From contig NW_027018330.1 of the NCBI RefSeq assembly GCF_032854445.1, positions 1 to 40,657 of the forward strand: a stretch of DNA of 40,657 nt, written 5' to 3'. The translations under genes were made by a program, and so were the position numbers. Each line of letters starts with the position of its first letter. Position 1 is the first letter of the stretch. This document shows positions 9,776 to 21,864 of the stretch, piece by piece. Source of the stretch: Liolophura sinensis (taxonomy: Eukaryota > Mollusca > Polyplacophora > Chitonida > Chitonidae). Below the pieces are notes generated by a model, which was not told the DNA's origin, made no database searches, and worked only from the letters and a program-made list of their open reading frames with translations.

Positions 9776-12523
9776 GTGCCCTTCGGTAGCCCAGAAGACG
9801 TCAAATCTTTGGGCTAAGCCCATTTAACTCACCCAGCAATTGTCTTACTTCTAAGTGCAAGACAATCTCAATGTCTTTATCTACGTGTAGAAAAACCACA
9901 CCATTTGTACGTGAGAAACACAAGGTACTTGATACAGTCTGCTGTAAAAAGTACAACTGAACACTGACCCACTTCAGTAAGGTGCCAAAGATGCGGAATT
10001 GAGCCAGGCATCGGCAGCTGTTGAAAAATTGCAAATTTCCCTGGTTTCCATGGAGTAAGAGCCGTTGCTGGGCACGTGATTATGACATAAATGATCATTA
10101 AATTGTCGCTACAGGCAAAAGTATTGGTCGGGAGAGTAACGCGGTTTGCACCATTCGATTCTCGTCACAAAATACGTCGGATTAGCCTCTTACCAGCAGC
10201 ACTGGAACAATTTTTCTAATTTTGCATTTTTGCCTGGTCTTTTTGTTAATTGAAATCGGCTACACTGTACTCTGTACAATCGCGACTGGTCATTACTATA
10301 TTCAACTTTTGACTATAAGTTATGTGCCCTTTGGTAGCCCAGAAGACCTGAAATCTTTGGGCTAAGCCCATTTAACTCACCCAGCAATTGCCTTACTTCT
10401 AAGTGCAAGACAATCTCAATGTCTTTATCTACGTGTAGAAAAACCACACCATTTGTACGTGAGAAACACAAGGTACTTGATACAGTCTGCTGTAAAAAGT
10501 ACAACTGAACACTGACTCACTTAAGTAAGGTGCCAAAAGATGCGGAATTGAGCCAGGCATCGGCAGCTGTTGAAAAATTGCAAATTTCCCTGGTTTCCAT
10601 GGAGTAGGAGCCGCTGCTGGGCACGTGATTATGACATCAATGATCATTCAATTGTCACAACAGCCAAAAGTATTGGTCGGAGAGCAACGCGGTTTGCACC
10701 ATTCGATTTCTCGTCACAAAATACGTCGGATTAGCTTCTTACCAGCAGCACTGGAATAGTTTTTTGCACTTTTGCATTTTTGCCTGGTCTTTTTGTTAAT
10801 TGAAATCGGCTACACTGTACTCTGTACAATCGCGACTGGTCATTACTATATTCAACTTTTGACTATAAGTTTATGTGCCCTTCGGTAGCCCAGAAGACGT
10901 CAAATCTTTGGGCTAAGCCCATTTAACTCACCCAGCAATTGTCTTACTTCTAAGTGCAAGACAATCTCAATGTCTTTATCGACGTGTAGAAAAACCACAC
11001 CATTTGTACGTAAAAAACACAAGGTACTTGATACAGTCTGCTGTAAAAAGTACAACTAAACACTGACCCACATTTATAAGGTGCCAAAAGATGCGGAATT
11101 GGGCCAGGTATCGGCAGCTGTTGAAAAATTGCCAATTTCCCTGGTTTCCATGGAGTAAGAGCCGTTGCTGTGCACGTGATTATGACATAAATGATCATTC
11201 AATTGTCGCTACAGGCAAAAGTATTGGTCGGAGAGCAACGCGGTTTGCACCATTCGATTGTCGTCACAAAATACGTCGGATTAGCCTCTTACCAGCAGCA
11301 CTGAACAATTTTTCCAATTTTGCGTTTTTGCTGGTCTTTTTGTTAATTGAAATCGGCTACACTGTACTCTGTACAATCGCGACTGGTCATTACTATATTC
11401 AACTTTTGACTATAAGTTATGTGCCCTTCGGTAAGCCAGAAGACCTGAAATCTTTGGGCTAAGCCCATTTAACTCACCCAGCAATTGCCCTTACTTCTAA
11501 GTGCAAGACAATCTCAATGTCCTTATCTACGTGTAGAAAAACCACACCATTTGTACGTGAGAGACACAAGGTACTTGATACAGTCTGCTGTAAAAAGTAC
11601 AACTGAACACTGACACCACTTCAGTAAGGTGCCAAAAGATGCGGAATTGAGCCAGGCATCGGCAGCTGTTGAAAAATTGCAAATTTCCCTGGTTTCCATG
11701 GAGTAAGAGCCGTTGCTGGGCACGTGATTATGACATAAATGATCATTCAATTGTCACTACAGCCAAAAGTATTGGTCGGAGAGCAAACGCGGTTTGCACC
11801 ATTCGATTTCTCGTCACAAAATACGTCGGATTAGCCTTTTACCAGCAGCACTGGAACAGTTTTTCCACTTTTGCATTTTTACCTGGTCTTTTTGTTATTG
11901 AAATCGGCTACACTGTACTCTGTACAATCGCGACTGGTCATTACTATATTCAACTTTTGACTATAAGTTATGTGCCCTTCGGTAGCCCAGAAGACGTCAA
12001 ATCTTTGGACTAAGCCCATTTAACTCACCCAGCAATTGCCTTACTTCTAAGTGCAAGACAATCTCAATGTCTTTATCTACGTGGTAGAAAAACCACACCA
12101 TTTGTACATAAAAAACAGAAGGTACTTGATACAGTCTGCTGTAAAAAGTACAATTGACCACAGACCCACATTAATAAGGTGCCAAAAGATGCGGAATTGG
12201 GCCAGGTATCGGCAGCTGTTGAAAAATTGCCAATTTCCCCTGGTTTCCATGGAGTAAGAGCCGTTGCTGTGCACGTGATTATGACATAAATGATCATTCA
12301 ATTGTCACCACAGCCAAAGTATTGGGTCGGAGAGCAACGCGGTTTGCACCATTCGATTTCTCGTCACAAAATACGTCGGATTAGCCTCTTACCAGCAGCA
12401 CTGGAACAGTTTTTCCAGTTTTGCATTTTTACCTGGTCTTTTTGTTAATTGAAATCGGCCTACACTGTACTCTGTACAATCGCGACTGGTCATTACTATA
12501 TTCAACTTTTGACTATAAGTTAT
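9776..12523. repeat. Six-monomer HOR copy 2, lacking H (B-C-D-F-G')
   Basis: Monomers start at 9776 (B), 10324 (C), 10875 (D), 11421 (F) and 11972 (G'). B, C, D and F match the copy 3294 bp upstream, including the altered 3' third of D and the F marks ATGTCCTTATC and GAGAGACAC. G' differs from G by CATTAATAAGG and TCACCACAGCC. It is followed by a different monomer (I at 12524) instead of H. Single-base indels are frequent here, for example GTAAGCCAGAAG at 11431 and GAGAGCAAACGCGG near 11780. Confidence 0.8.
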
Positions 12524-13624
12524 GTGCCCTTCGGTAGCCCAGAAGACCTGAAATCTTTGGGCTAAGCCCATTTAACTCACCCAGCAATTGTCTTACTTCT
12601 CAGTCCAAGACAATCTCAATGTCTTTATCTACGTGTAGAAAAGCGAGACCATTTGTACAGAAAAAACACAAGGTACTTGATACAGTCTGCTGTAAAAAGT
12701 ACAACTGACCACAGACCCACATTTATAAGGTGCCAAAAGATGCGGAATTGGGCCAGGCATCGGCAGCAGCTGTTACAAAATTGCAAATATCCCTGGTTTC
12801 CATGGAGTAAGAGCCGTTGCTGGGCACGTGATTATGACATCAATGATCATTCAATTGTCACTACAGCCAAAAGTATTGGTCGGAGAGCAACGCGGTTTGC
12901 ACCATTCGATTTCTCGTCACAAAATACGTCGGATTAGCCTCTTACCAGCAGCACTGGAACAGTTTTTCCACTTTTGCATTTTTACCTGGTCTTTTTGTTA
13001 ATTGAAATCGGCTACACTGTACTCTGTACAATCGCGACTGGTCATTACTATATTCAACTTTTGACTATAAGTTATGTGCCCTTCGGTAGCCCAGAAGACG
13101 TCAAATCTTTGGGCTAAGCCCATTTAACTCACCCAGCAATTGCCTTACTTCTAAGTGCAAGACAATCTCAATGTCTTTATCTACGTGTAGAAAAACCACA
13201 CCATTTGTACATAAAAAACACAAGGTACTTGATACAGTCTGCTGTAAAAAGTACAACTGACCACAGACCCACATTTATAAGGTGCCAAAAGATGCGGAAT
13301 TGGGCCAGGTATCGGCAGCTGTTGAAAAATTGCCAATTTCCCTGGTTTCCATGGAGTAAGAGCCGTTGCTGTGCACGTGATTATGACATAAATGATCATT
13401 CAATTGTCGCTACAGGCAAAAGTATTGGTCGGAGAGCAACGCGGTTTGCACCATTCGATTTGTCGTCACAAAATACGTCGGATTAGCCTCTTACCAGCAG
13501 CACTGGAACAGTTTTTCCACTTTTGCATTTTTGCCTGGTCTTTTTGTTAATTGAAATCGGCTACACTGTATTCTGTACAATCGCGACTGGTCATTACTAT
13601 ATTCAACTTTTGACTATAAGTTAT
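11972..13624. repeat. Trimer block G'-I-G'', copy 1
   Basis: Monomers start at 11972 (G'), 12524 (I) and 13076 (G''). G' is marked by CATTAATAAGG and TCACCACAGCC; I by ACAGAAAAAACAC and GTTACAAAATTGC; G'' by CATAAAAAACACAAGG with GACCACAGACC. The same ordered trimer recurs at 16920. I also carries an in-place AGC triplet gain (CGGCAGCAGCTG near 12763) that the second I lacks. Confidence 0.78.
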
Positions 13625-16600
13625 GTGCCCTTCGGTAGCCCAGAAGACCTGAAATCTTTGGGCTAAGCCCATTTAACTCACCCAGCAATTGCCTTACTTC
13701 TAAGTGCAAGACAATCTCAATGTCTTTATCTACGTGTAGAAAAACCACACCATTTGTACGTGAGAAACACAATGTACTTGATACAGTCTGCTGTAAAAAG
13801 TACAACTGAACACTGACCCACTTCAGTAAGGTGCCAAAAGATGCGGAATTGAGCCAGGCATCGGCAGCTGTTGAAAAATTGCAAATTTCCCTGGTTTCCA
13901 TGGAGTAAGAGCCGTTGCTGGGCACGTGATTATGACATAAATGATCATTGAATTGTCGCTACAGCCAAAAGTATTGGTCGGAGAGCAACGCGGTTTGCAC
14001 CATTTGATTTCTCGTCACAAAATACGTCGGATTAGCCTCTTACCAGCAGCACTGGAACAGTTTTTCCACTTTTGCATTTTTGCCTGGTCTTTTTGTTAAT
14101 TGAAATCGGCTACACTGTACTCTGTACAATCGCGACTGGTCATTACTATATTCAACTTTTGACTATAAGTTATGTGCCCTTCGGTAGCCCAGAAGACGTC
14201 AAATCTTTGGGCTAAGCCCATTTAACTCACCCAGCAATTGTCTTACTTCTAAGTGCAAGACAATCTCAATGTCTTTATCTACGTGTAGAAAAACCACACC
14301 ATTTGTACATAAAAAACACAAGGTACTTGATACAGTCTGCTGTAAAAAGTACAACTAAACACTGACCCACATTTATAAGGTGCCAAAAGATGCGGAATTG
14401 GGCCAGGTATCGGCAGCTGTTGAAAAATTGCCAATTTCCCTGGTTTCCATGGAGTAAGAGCCGTTGCTGGGCACGTGATTATGACATAAATGATCATTCA
14501 ATTGTCGCTACAGGCAAAAGTATTGGTCGGAGAGCAACGCGGTTTGCACCATTCGATTTCTCGTCACAAAATACGTCGGATTAGCCTCTTTCCAGCAGCA
14601 CTGGAACAGTTTTCGCACTTTTGCACTTTTGCCTGGTCTTTTTGTTAATTGAAATCGGCTACACTGTACTCTGTACAATCGCGACTGGTCATTACTATAT
14701 TCAACTTTTGACTATAAGTTATGTGCCCTTCGGTAGCCCAGAAGACCTGAAATCTTTGGGCTAAGCCCATTTAACTCACCCAGCAATTGCCTTACTTCTA
14801 AGTGCAAGACAATCTCAAAGTCTTTATCTACGTGTAGAAAAACCAGACCATTTGTACATAAAAAACACAAGGTACTTGATACAGTCTGCTGTAAAAAGTA
14901 CAACTGAACACTGACCCACATTTATAAGGTGCCAAAAGATGCGGAATTGAGCCAGGCATCGGCAGCTGTTGAAAAATTGCAAATTTCCCTGGTTTCCATG
15001 GAGTAAGAGCCGTTGCTGGGCACGTGATTATGACATCAATGATCATTCAATTGTCGCTACAGGCAAAAGTATTGGTCGGAGAGCAACGCAGATTGCACCA
15101 TTCGATTTGTCGTCACAAAATACGTCGGATTAGCCTCTTACCAGCAGCACTGGAACAATTTTTCTAATTTTGCATTTTTGCCTGGTATTTTTGTTAATTG
15201 AAATCGGCTACACTGTACTCTGTACAATCGCGACTGGTCATTACTATATTCAACTTTTGACTATAAGTTATGTGCCCTTCGGTAGCCCAGAAGACCTGAA
15301 ATCTTTGGGCTAAGCCCATTTAACTCACCCAGCAATTGCTTTACTTCTAAGTGCAAGACAATCTCAATGTCTTTATCTACGTGTAGAAAAACCACACCAT
15401 TTGTACGTGAGAAACACAAGGTACTTGATACAGTCTGCTGTAAAAAGTACAACTGACCACTGACCCACATTTATAAGGTGCGAAAAGATGCGGAATTGGG
15501 CCAGGCATCGGGAGCTGTTAAAAAATTGCAAATTTCCCTGGTTTCCATGGTGTAAGAGCCGTTGCTGGGCACGTGATTATGACATAAATGATCATTAAAT
15601 TGTCGCTACAGGCAAAAGTATTGGTCGGAGAGCAACGCGGTTTGCACCGTTCGATTTGTCTTCACAAAATACGTCGGATTAGCCTCTTACCAGCATTACT
15701 GGAACAATTTTTCTAATTTTGCATTTTTGCCTGGTCTTTTTGTTAATTGAAATCGGCTACACTGTACTCTGTACAATCGCGACTGGTCATTACTATATTC
15801 AACTTTTGACTATAAGTTATGTGCCCTTCGGTAGCCCAGAAGACCTGAAATCTTTGGGCTAAGCCCATTTAACTCACCCAGCAATTGCCTTACTTCTAAG
15901 TGCAAGACAATCTCAATGTCTTTATCTACGTGTAGAAAAACCACACCATTTGTACGTGAGAAACACAAGGTACTTGATACAGTCTGCTGTAAAAAGTACA
16001 ACTGAACACTGACTCACTTCAGTAAGGTGCCAAAAGATGCGGAATTGAGCCAGGCATCGGCAGCTGTTGAAAAATTGCAAATTTCCCTGGTTTCCATGGA
16101 GTAAGAGCCGTTGCTGGGCACGTGATTATGACATCAATGATCATTCAATTGTCACAACAGCCAAAAGTATTGGTCGGAGAGCAACGCGGTTTGCACCATT
16201 CGATTTCTCGTCACAAAATACGTCGGATTAGCTTCTTACCAGCAGCACTGGAATAGTTTTTTGCACTTTTGCATTTTTGCCTGGTCTTTTTGTTAATTGA
16301 AATCGGCTACACTGTACTCTGTACAATCGCGACTGGTCATTACTATATTCAACTTTTAACTATAAGTTATGTGCCCTTCGGTAGCCCAGAAGACGTCAAA
16401 TCTTTGGGCTAAGCCCATTTAACTCACCCAGCAATTGTCTTACTTCTAAGTGCAAGACAATCTCAATGTCTTTATCTACGTGTAGAAAAACCACACCATT
16501 TGTACGTAAAAAACACAAGGTACTTGATACAGTCTGCTGTAAAAAGTACAACTGAACACTGACCCACTTCAGTAAGGTGCCAAAAGATGCGGAATTGAGC

Positions 16601-16919
16601 CAGGCATCGGCAGCTGTTGAAAAATTGCAAATTTCCCTGGTTTCCATGGAGTAAGAGCCGTTGCTGGGCACGTGATTATGACATAAATGATCATTCAATT
16701 GTCACTACAGCCAAAAGTATTGGTCGGAGAGCAACGCGGTTTGCACCATTCGATTTCTCGTCACAAAATACGTCGGATTAGCCTCTTACCAGCAGCACTG
16801 GAACAGTTTTTCCAGTTTTGCATTTTTACCTGGTCTTTTTGTTAATTGAAATCGGCTACACTGTACTCTGTACAATCGCGACTGGTCATTACTATATTCA
16901 ACTTTTGACTATAAGTTAT
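13625..16919. repeat. Mosaic segment: H, D-like, E-like, A/B fusion, C-like, F-like
   Basis: Monomers start at 13625 (H), 14174 (D-like), 14723 (E-like), 15272 (A/B fusion), 15821 (C-like) and 16371 (F-like 3' half). The D-E-A/B-C order preserves the left HOR order, with A and B fused into one unit. These monomers are more diverged from the left copies than those copies are from each other: the E-like unit has CTCAAAGTC and AACGCAGATTGC, and the fusion unit has CACCGTTCG and CAGCATTACTGG. This looks like an older relic of the left HOR. Spacing is almost exactly 549 throughout, and indel noise is low. Confidence 0.75.
15272..15820. repeat. A/B fusion monomer from unequal exchange
   Basis: The 5' part is subtype A: GACCACTGACC, GGTGCGAAAAG, CATCGGGAGCTG and the private T of CCATGGTGTAAG at 15551. 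From 15564 it is subtype B: GTTGCTGGGCACG, CATTAAATTGTCG and TTTTTCTAATTTTGC. A C-like monomer follows, as it does after B. The unit is still 549 bp long. The switch lies between 15551 and 15564, in sequence identical between A and B. This is the expected result of an out-of-register crossover that removes exactly one monomer. Confidence 0.82.
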
Positions 16920-18566
16920 GTGCCCTTCGGTAGCCCAGAAGACGTCAAATCTTTGGACTAAGCCCATTTAACTCACCCAGCAATTGCCTTACTTCTAAGT
17001 GCAAGACAATCTCAATGTCTTTATCTACGTGTAGAAAAACCACACCATTTGTACATAAAAAACAGAAGGTACTTGATACAGTCTGCTGTAAAAAGTACAA
17101 CTGACCACAGACCCACATTAATAAGGTGCCAAAAGATGCGGAATTGGGCCAGGTATCGGCAGCTGTTGAAAAATTGCCAATTTCCCTGGTTTCCATGGAG
17201 TAAGAGCCGTTGCTGTGCACGTGATTATGATATAAATGATCATTCAATTGTCACCACAGCCAAAAGTATTGGTCGGAGAGCAACGCGGTTTGCACCATTC
17301 GATTTCTCGTCACAAAATACGTCGGATTAGCCTCTTACCAGCAGCACTGGAACAGTTTTTCCACTTTTGCATTTTTACCTGGTCTTTTTGTTAATTGAAA
17401 TCGGCTACACTGTACTCTGTACAATCGCGACTGGTCATTACTATATTCAACTTTTGACTATAAGTTATGTGCCCTTCGGTAGCCCAGAAGACGTCAAATC
17501 TTTGGGGTAAGCCCATTTAACTCACCCAGCAATTGCCTTACTTCTAAGTCGAAGACAATCTCAATGTCTTTATCTACGTGTAGAAAAACCAGACCATTTG
17601 TACAGAAAAATCACAAGGTACTTGATACAGTCTGCTGTAAAAAGTACAACTGACCACAGACCCACATTTATAAGGTGCCAAAAGATGCGGAATTGGGCCA
17701 GGCATCGGCAGCTGTTACAAAATTGCAAATATCGCTGGTTTCCATGGAGTAAGAGCCGTTGCTGGGCACGTGATTATGATATCAATGATCATTCAATTGT
17801 CACTACAGCCAAAAGTATTGGTCGGAGAGCAACGCGGTTTGCACCATTCGATTTCTCGTCACAAAATACGTCGGATTAGCCTCTTACCAGCAGCACTGGA
17901 ACAGTTTTTCCACTTTTGCATTTTTACCTGGTCTTTTTGTTAATTGAAATCGGCTACACTGTACTCTGTACAATCGCGACTGGTCATTACTATATTCAAC
18001 TTTTGACTATAAGTTATGTGCCCTTCGGTAGCCCAGAAGACGTCAAATCTTTGGGCTAAGCCCATTTAACTCACCCAGCAATGGCCTTACTTCTAAGTGC
18101 AAGACAATCTCAATGTCTTTATCTACGTGTAGAAAAACCACACCATTTGTACATAAAAAACACAAGGTACTTGATACAGTCTGCTGTAAAAAGTACAACT
18201 GACCACAGACCCACATTTATAAGGTGCTAAAAGATGCGGAATTGGGCCAGGTATCGGCAGCTGTTGAAAAATGGCCAATTTCCCTGGTTTCCATGGAGTA
18301 AGAGCCGTTGCTGTGCACGTGATTATGACATAAATGATCATTCAATTGTCGCTACAGGCAAAAGTATTGGTCGGAGAGCAACGCGGTTTGCACCATTCGA
18401 TTTCTCGTCACAAAATACGTCGGATTAGCCTCTTACCAGCAGCACTGGAACAATTTTTCCAATTTTGCGTTTTTGCCTGGTCTTTTTGTTAATTGAAATC
18501 GGCTACACTGTACTCTGTACAATCGCGACTGGTCATTACTATATTCAACTTTTGACTATAAGTTAT
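16920..18566. repeat. Trimer block G'-I-G'', copy 2
   Basis: Monomers start at 16920 (G'), 17469 (I) and 18018 (G''/N). They repeat the ordered trimer at 11972, about 4948 bp or nine monomers upstream, including CATTAATAAGG and TCACCACAGCC in G' and GTTACAAAATTGC in I. Copy 2 has its own changes: TTTGGGGTAAGCCC and AAGTCGAAGAC in I, and CAATGGCCTTAC and GGTGCTAAAAG in the third unit. The third unit also resembles N at 20767 (TTTTTCCAATTTTGCG tail), so it links to the next HOR. Confidence 0.75.
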
Positions 18567-19115
18567 GTGCCCTTCGGTAGCCCAGAAGACCTGAAATCTT
18601 TGGGCTAAGCCCGTTTAACTCACCCAGCAATTGCCTTACTTCTAAGTCCAAGACAATCTCAATGTCTTTATCTACGTGTAGAAAAACCACACCATTTGTA
18701 CGTAAAAAACACAAGGTACTTGATACAGTCTGCTGTAAAAAGTACAACTGACCACAGACCCACATTTATAAGGTGCCAAAAGATGCGGAATTCGGCCAGG
18801 TATCGGCAGCTGTTGAAAAATTGCAAATTTCCCTGGTTTCCATGGAGTAAGAGCCGTTGCTGTGCACGTGATTATGACATCAATGATCATTCAATTGTCG
18901 CTACAGGCAAAAGTATTGGTCGGAGAGCAACTCGGTTTGCACCATTCGATTTCTCGTCACAAAATACGTCGGATTAGCCTCTTACCAGCAGCACTGGAAC
19001 AGTTTTTCCACTTTTGCATTTTTACCTGGTCTTTTTGTTAATTGAAATCGGCTACACTGTACTCTGTACAATCGCGACTGGTCATTACTATATTCAACTT
19101 TTGACTATAAGTTAT
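18018..19115. repeat. Partial N-O block upstream of the J-K-L-N-O HOR
   Basis: Units at 18018 and 18567 resemble N (20767) and O (21316). The shared marks are the TTTTTCCAATTTTGCG tail in N and GAGAGCAACTCGG in O. They sit directly before J at 19116, as O at 21316 sits before J at 21865. This makes them the truncated end of an earlier copy of the J-K-L-N-O repeat. Substitutions such as AAGCCCGTTTAAC in the second unit show some divergence. Confidence 0.7.
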
Positions 19116-21864
19116 GTGCCCTTCGGTAGCCCAGAAGACTTCAAATCTTTGGGCCAAGCCCATTTAACTCACCCAGCAATTGCCTTACTTCTAAGTGCAA
19201 GACAATCTCAATGTCTTTATCTACGTGTAGAAAAACCACACCATTTGTACGTGAAAAACACAAGGTACTTGATACAGTCTGCTGTAAAAAGTACAACTAA
19301 ACACTGACCCACAATTATAAGGTGCCAAAAGATGCGGAATTGGGCCAGTTATCGGCAGCTGTTGAAAAATTGCCAATTTCCCTGGTTTCCATGGAGTAAG
19401 AGCCGTTGCTGGGCACGTGATTATGACATCAATGATCATTCAATTGTCACTACAGCCAAAAGTATTGGTCGGAGAGCAACGCGGATTGCACCATTCATTC
19501 GATTTCTCGTCAGAAAATACGTCGGATTAGCCTCTTACCAGCAGCACTGGAACAGTTTTTCCACTTTTGCATTTTTGCCTGGTCTTTTTGTTAATTGAAA
19601 TCGGCTACACTGTACTCTGTACAATCGCGAGTGGTCATCACTATATTCAACTTTTGACTATAAGTTATGTGCCCTTCGGTAGCCCAGAAGACGTCAAATC
19701 TTTGGGCTAAGCCCATTTAACTCACCCAGCAATTGTCTTACTTCTAAGTGCAAGACAATCTCAATGTCTTTATCTACGTGTAGAAAAACCACACCATTTG
19801 TACGTGAAAAACACAAGGTACTTGATACAGTCTACTGTGAAAAGTACAACTAAACACTGACGCACATTTATAAGGTGCCAAATAATGCGGAATTGGGCCA
19901 GGCATCGGCAGCTTTTAAAAAATTGCAAATATCCCTGGTTTCCATGGAGTAAGAGCCGTTGCTGTGCACGTGATTATGACATCAATGATCATTGAATTGT
20001 CGCTACAGCCAAAAGTATTGGTCGGAGACAAACGCGGTTTGCACCATTCGATTTCTCGTCACAAAATACGTCGGATTAGCCTCTTACCAGCAGCACTGGA
20101 ACAGTTTTTCCACTTTTGCATTTTTGCCTGGTCTTTTTGTTAATTGAAATCGGCTACACTGTACTCTGTACAATCTCGACTGGTCATTACTATATTCAAC
20201 TTTTGACTATAAGTTATGTGCCCTTCGGTAGCCCAGAAGACCTGAAATCTTTGGGCTAAGCCCATTTAACTCACCCAGCAATTGCCTTACTTCTAAGTGC
20301 AAGACAATCTCAATGTCTTTATCTACTTGTAGAAAAACCACACCACTTGTACGTGAAAAAAACAAGGTACTTGATACAGTCTGCTGTAAAAAGTACAACT
20401 GAACACTGACCCACTTCAGTAAGGTGCCAAAAGATGCGGAATTGAGCCAGGCATCGGCGGCTGTTGAAAAATTGCAAGTATCCCTGGTTTCCATGGAGTA
20501 AGAGCCGTTGCTGGGCACGTGATTATGACATAAATGATCATTCAATTGTCACTACAGCCAAAAGTATTGGTCGGAGAGCAACGCGGTTTGCACCATTCAA
20601 TTTCTCGTCACAAAATACGTCGGATTAGCCTCTTACCAGCAGCACTGGAACAGTTTTTCCAGTTTTGCATTTTTACCTGGTCTTTTTGTTAATTGAAATC
20701 GGCTACACTGTACTCTGTACAATCGCGACTGGTCATTACTATATTCAACTTTTGACTATAAGTTATGTGCCCTTCGGTAGCCCAGAAGACCTGAAATCTT
20801 TGGGCTAAGCCCATTAAACTCACCCAGCAATTGTCTTACTTCTAAGTGCAAGACAATCTCAATGTCTTTATCTACGTGTAGAAAAACCACACCATTTGCA
20901 CATAAAAAACACAAGGTACTTGATACAGTCTGCTGTAAAAAGTACAACTGACCACAGACCCACATTTATAAGGTGCCAAAAGATGCGGAATTGGGCCAGG
21001 TATCGGCAGCTGTTGAAAAATTGCCAATTTCCCTGGTTTCCATGGAGTAAGAGCCGTTGCTGTGCACGTGATTATGACATAAATGATCATTAAATTGTCG
21101 CTACAGGCAAAAGTATTGGTCGGAGAGCAACGCGGTTTGCACCATTCGATTTCTCGTCACAAAATACGTCGGATTAGCCTCTTACCAGCAGCACTGGAAC
21201 AATTTTTCCAATTTTGCGTTTTTGCCTGGTCTTTTTGTTAATTGAAATCGGCTACACTGTACTCTGTACAATCGCGACTGGTCATTACTATATTCAACTT
21301 TTGACTATAAGTTATGTGCCCTTCGGTAGCCCAGAAGACCTGAAATCTTTGGGCTAAGGCCATTTAACTCACCCAGCAATTGCCTTACTTCTAAGTGCAA
21401 GACAATCTCAATGTCTTTATCTACGTGTAGAAAAACCACACCATTTGTACGTGAAAAACACAAGGTACTTGATACAGTCTGCTGTAAAAAGTACAACTGA
21501 CCACAGACCCACATTTAAAAGGTGCCAAAAGATGCGGAATTGGGCCAGGTATCGGCAGCTGTTGAAAAATTGCAAATTTCCCTGGTTTCCATGGAGTAAG
21601 AGCCGTTGCTGGGCACGTGATTATGACATCAATGATCATTCAATTGTCACTACAGGCAAAAGTATTGGTCGGAGAGCAACTCGGTTTGCACCATTCGATT
21701 TCTCGTCACAAAATACGTCGGATTAGCCTCTTACCAGCAGCACTGGAACAGTTTTTCCAGTTTTGCATTTTTACCTGGTCTTTTTGTTAATTGAAATCGG
21801 CTACACTGTACTCTGTACAATCGCGACTGGTCATTACTATATTCAACTTTTGACTATAAGTTAT
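19116..21864. repeat. Five-monomer HOR J-K-L-N-O, copy 1
   Basis: Monomers start at 19116 (J), 19669 (K), 20218 (L), 20767 (N) and 21316 (O). J has GAAGACTTCAAATC, GGGCCAAGCC and a tandem ATTCATTC (19493-19500) that makes it about 553 bp. K has GTCTACTGTGAAAAG and GGAGACAAACG. L has CTACTTGTAG, ACCACTTGTACG and ATCGGCGGCTG. N has CCATTAAACTC and TTTGCACATAAAA. O has GAGAGCAACTCGG. The same J marks reappear at 21865 (2749 bp on) and 26266 (4401 bp further). Confidence 0.87.
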
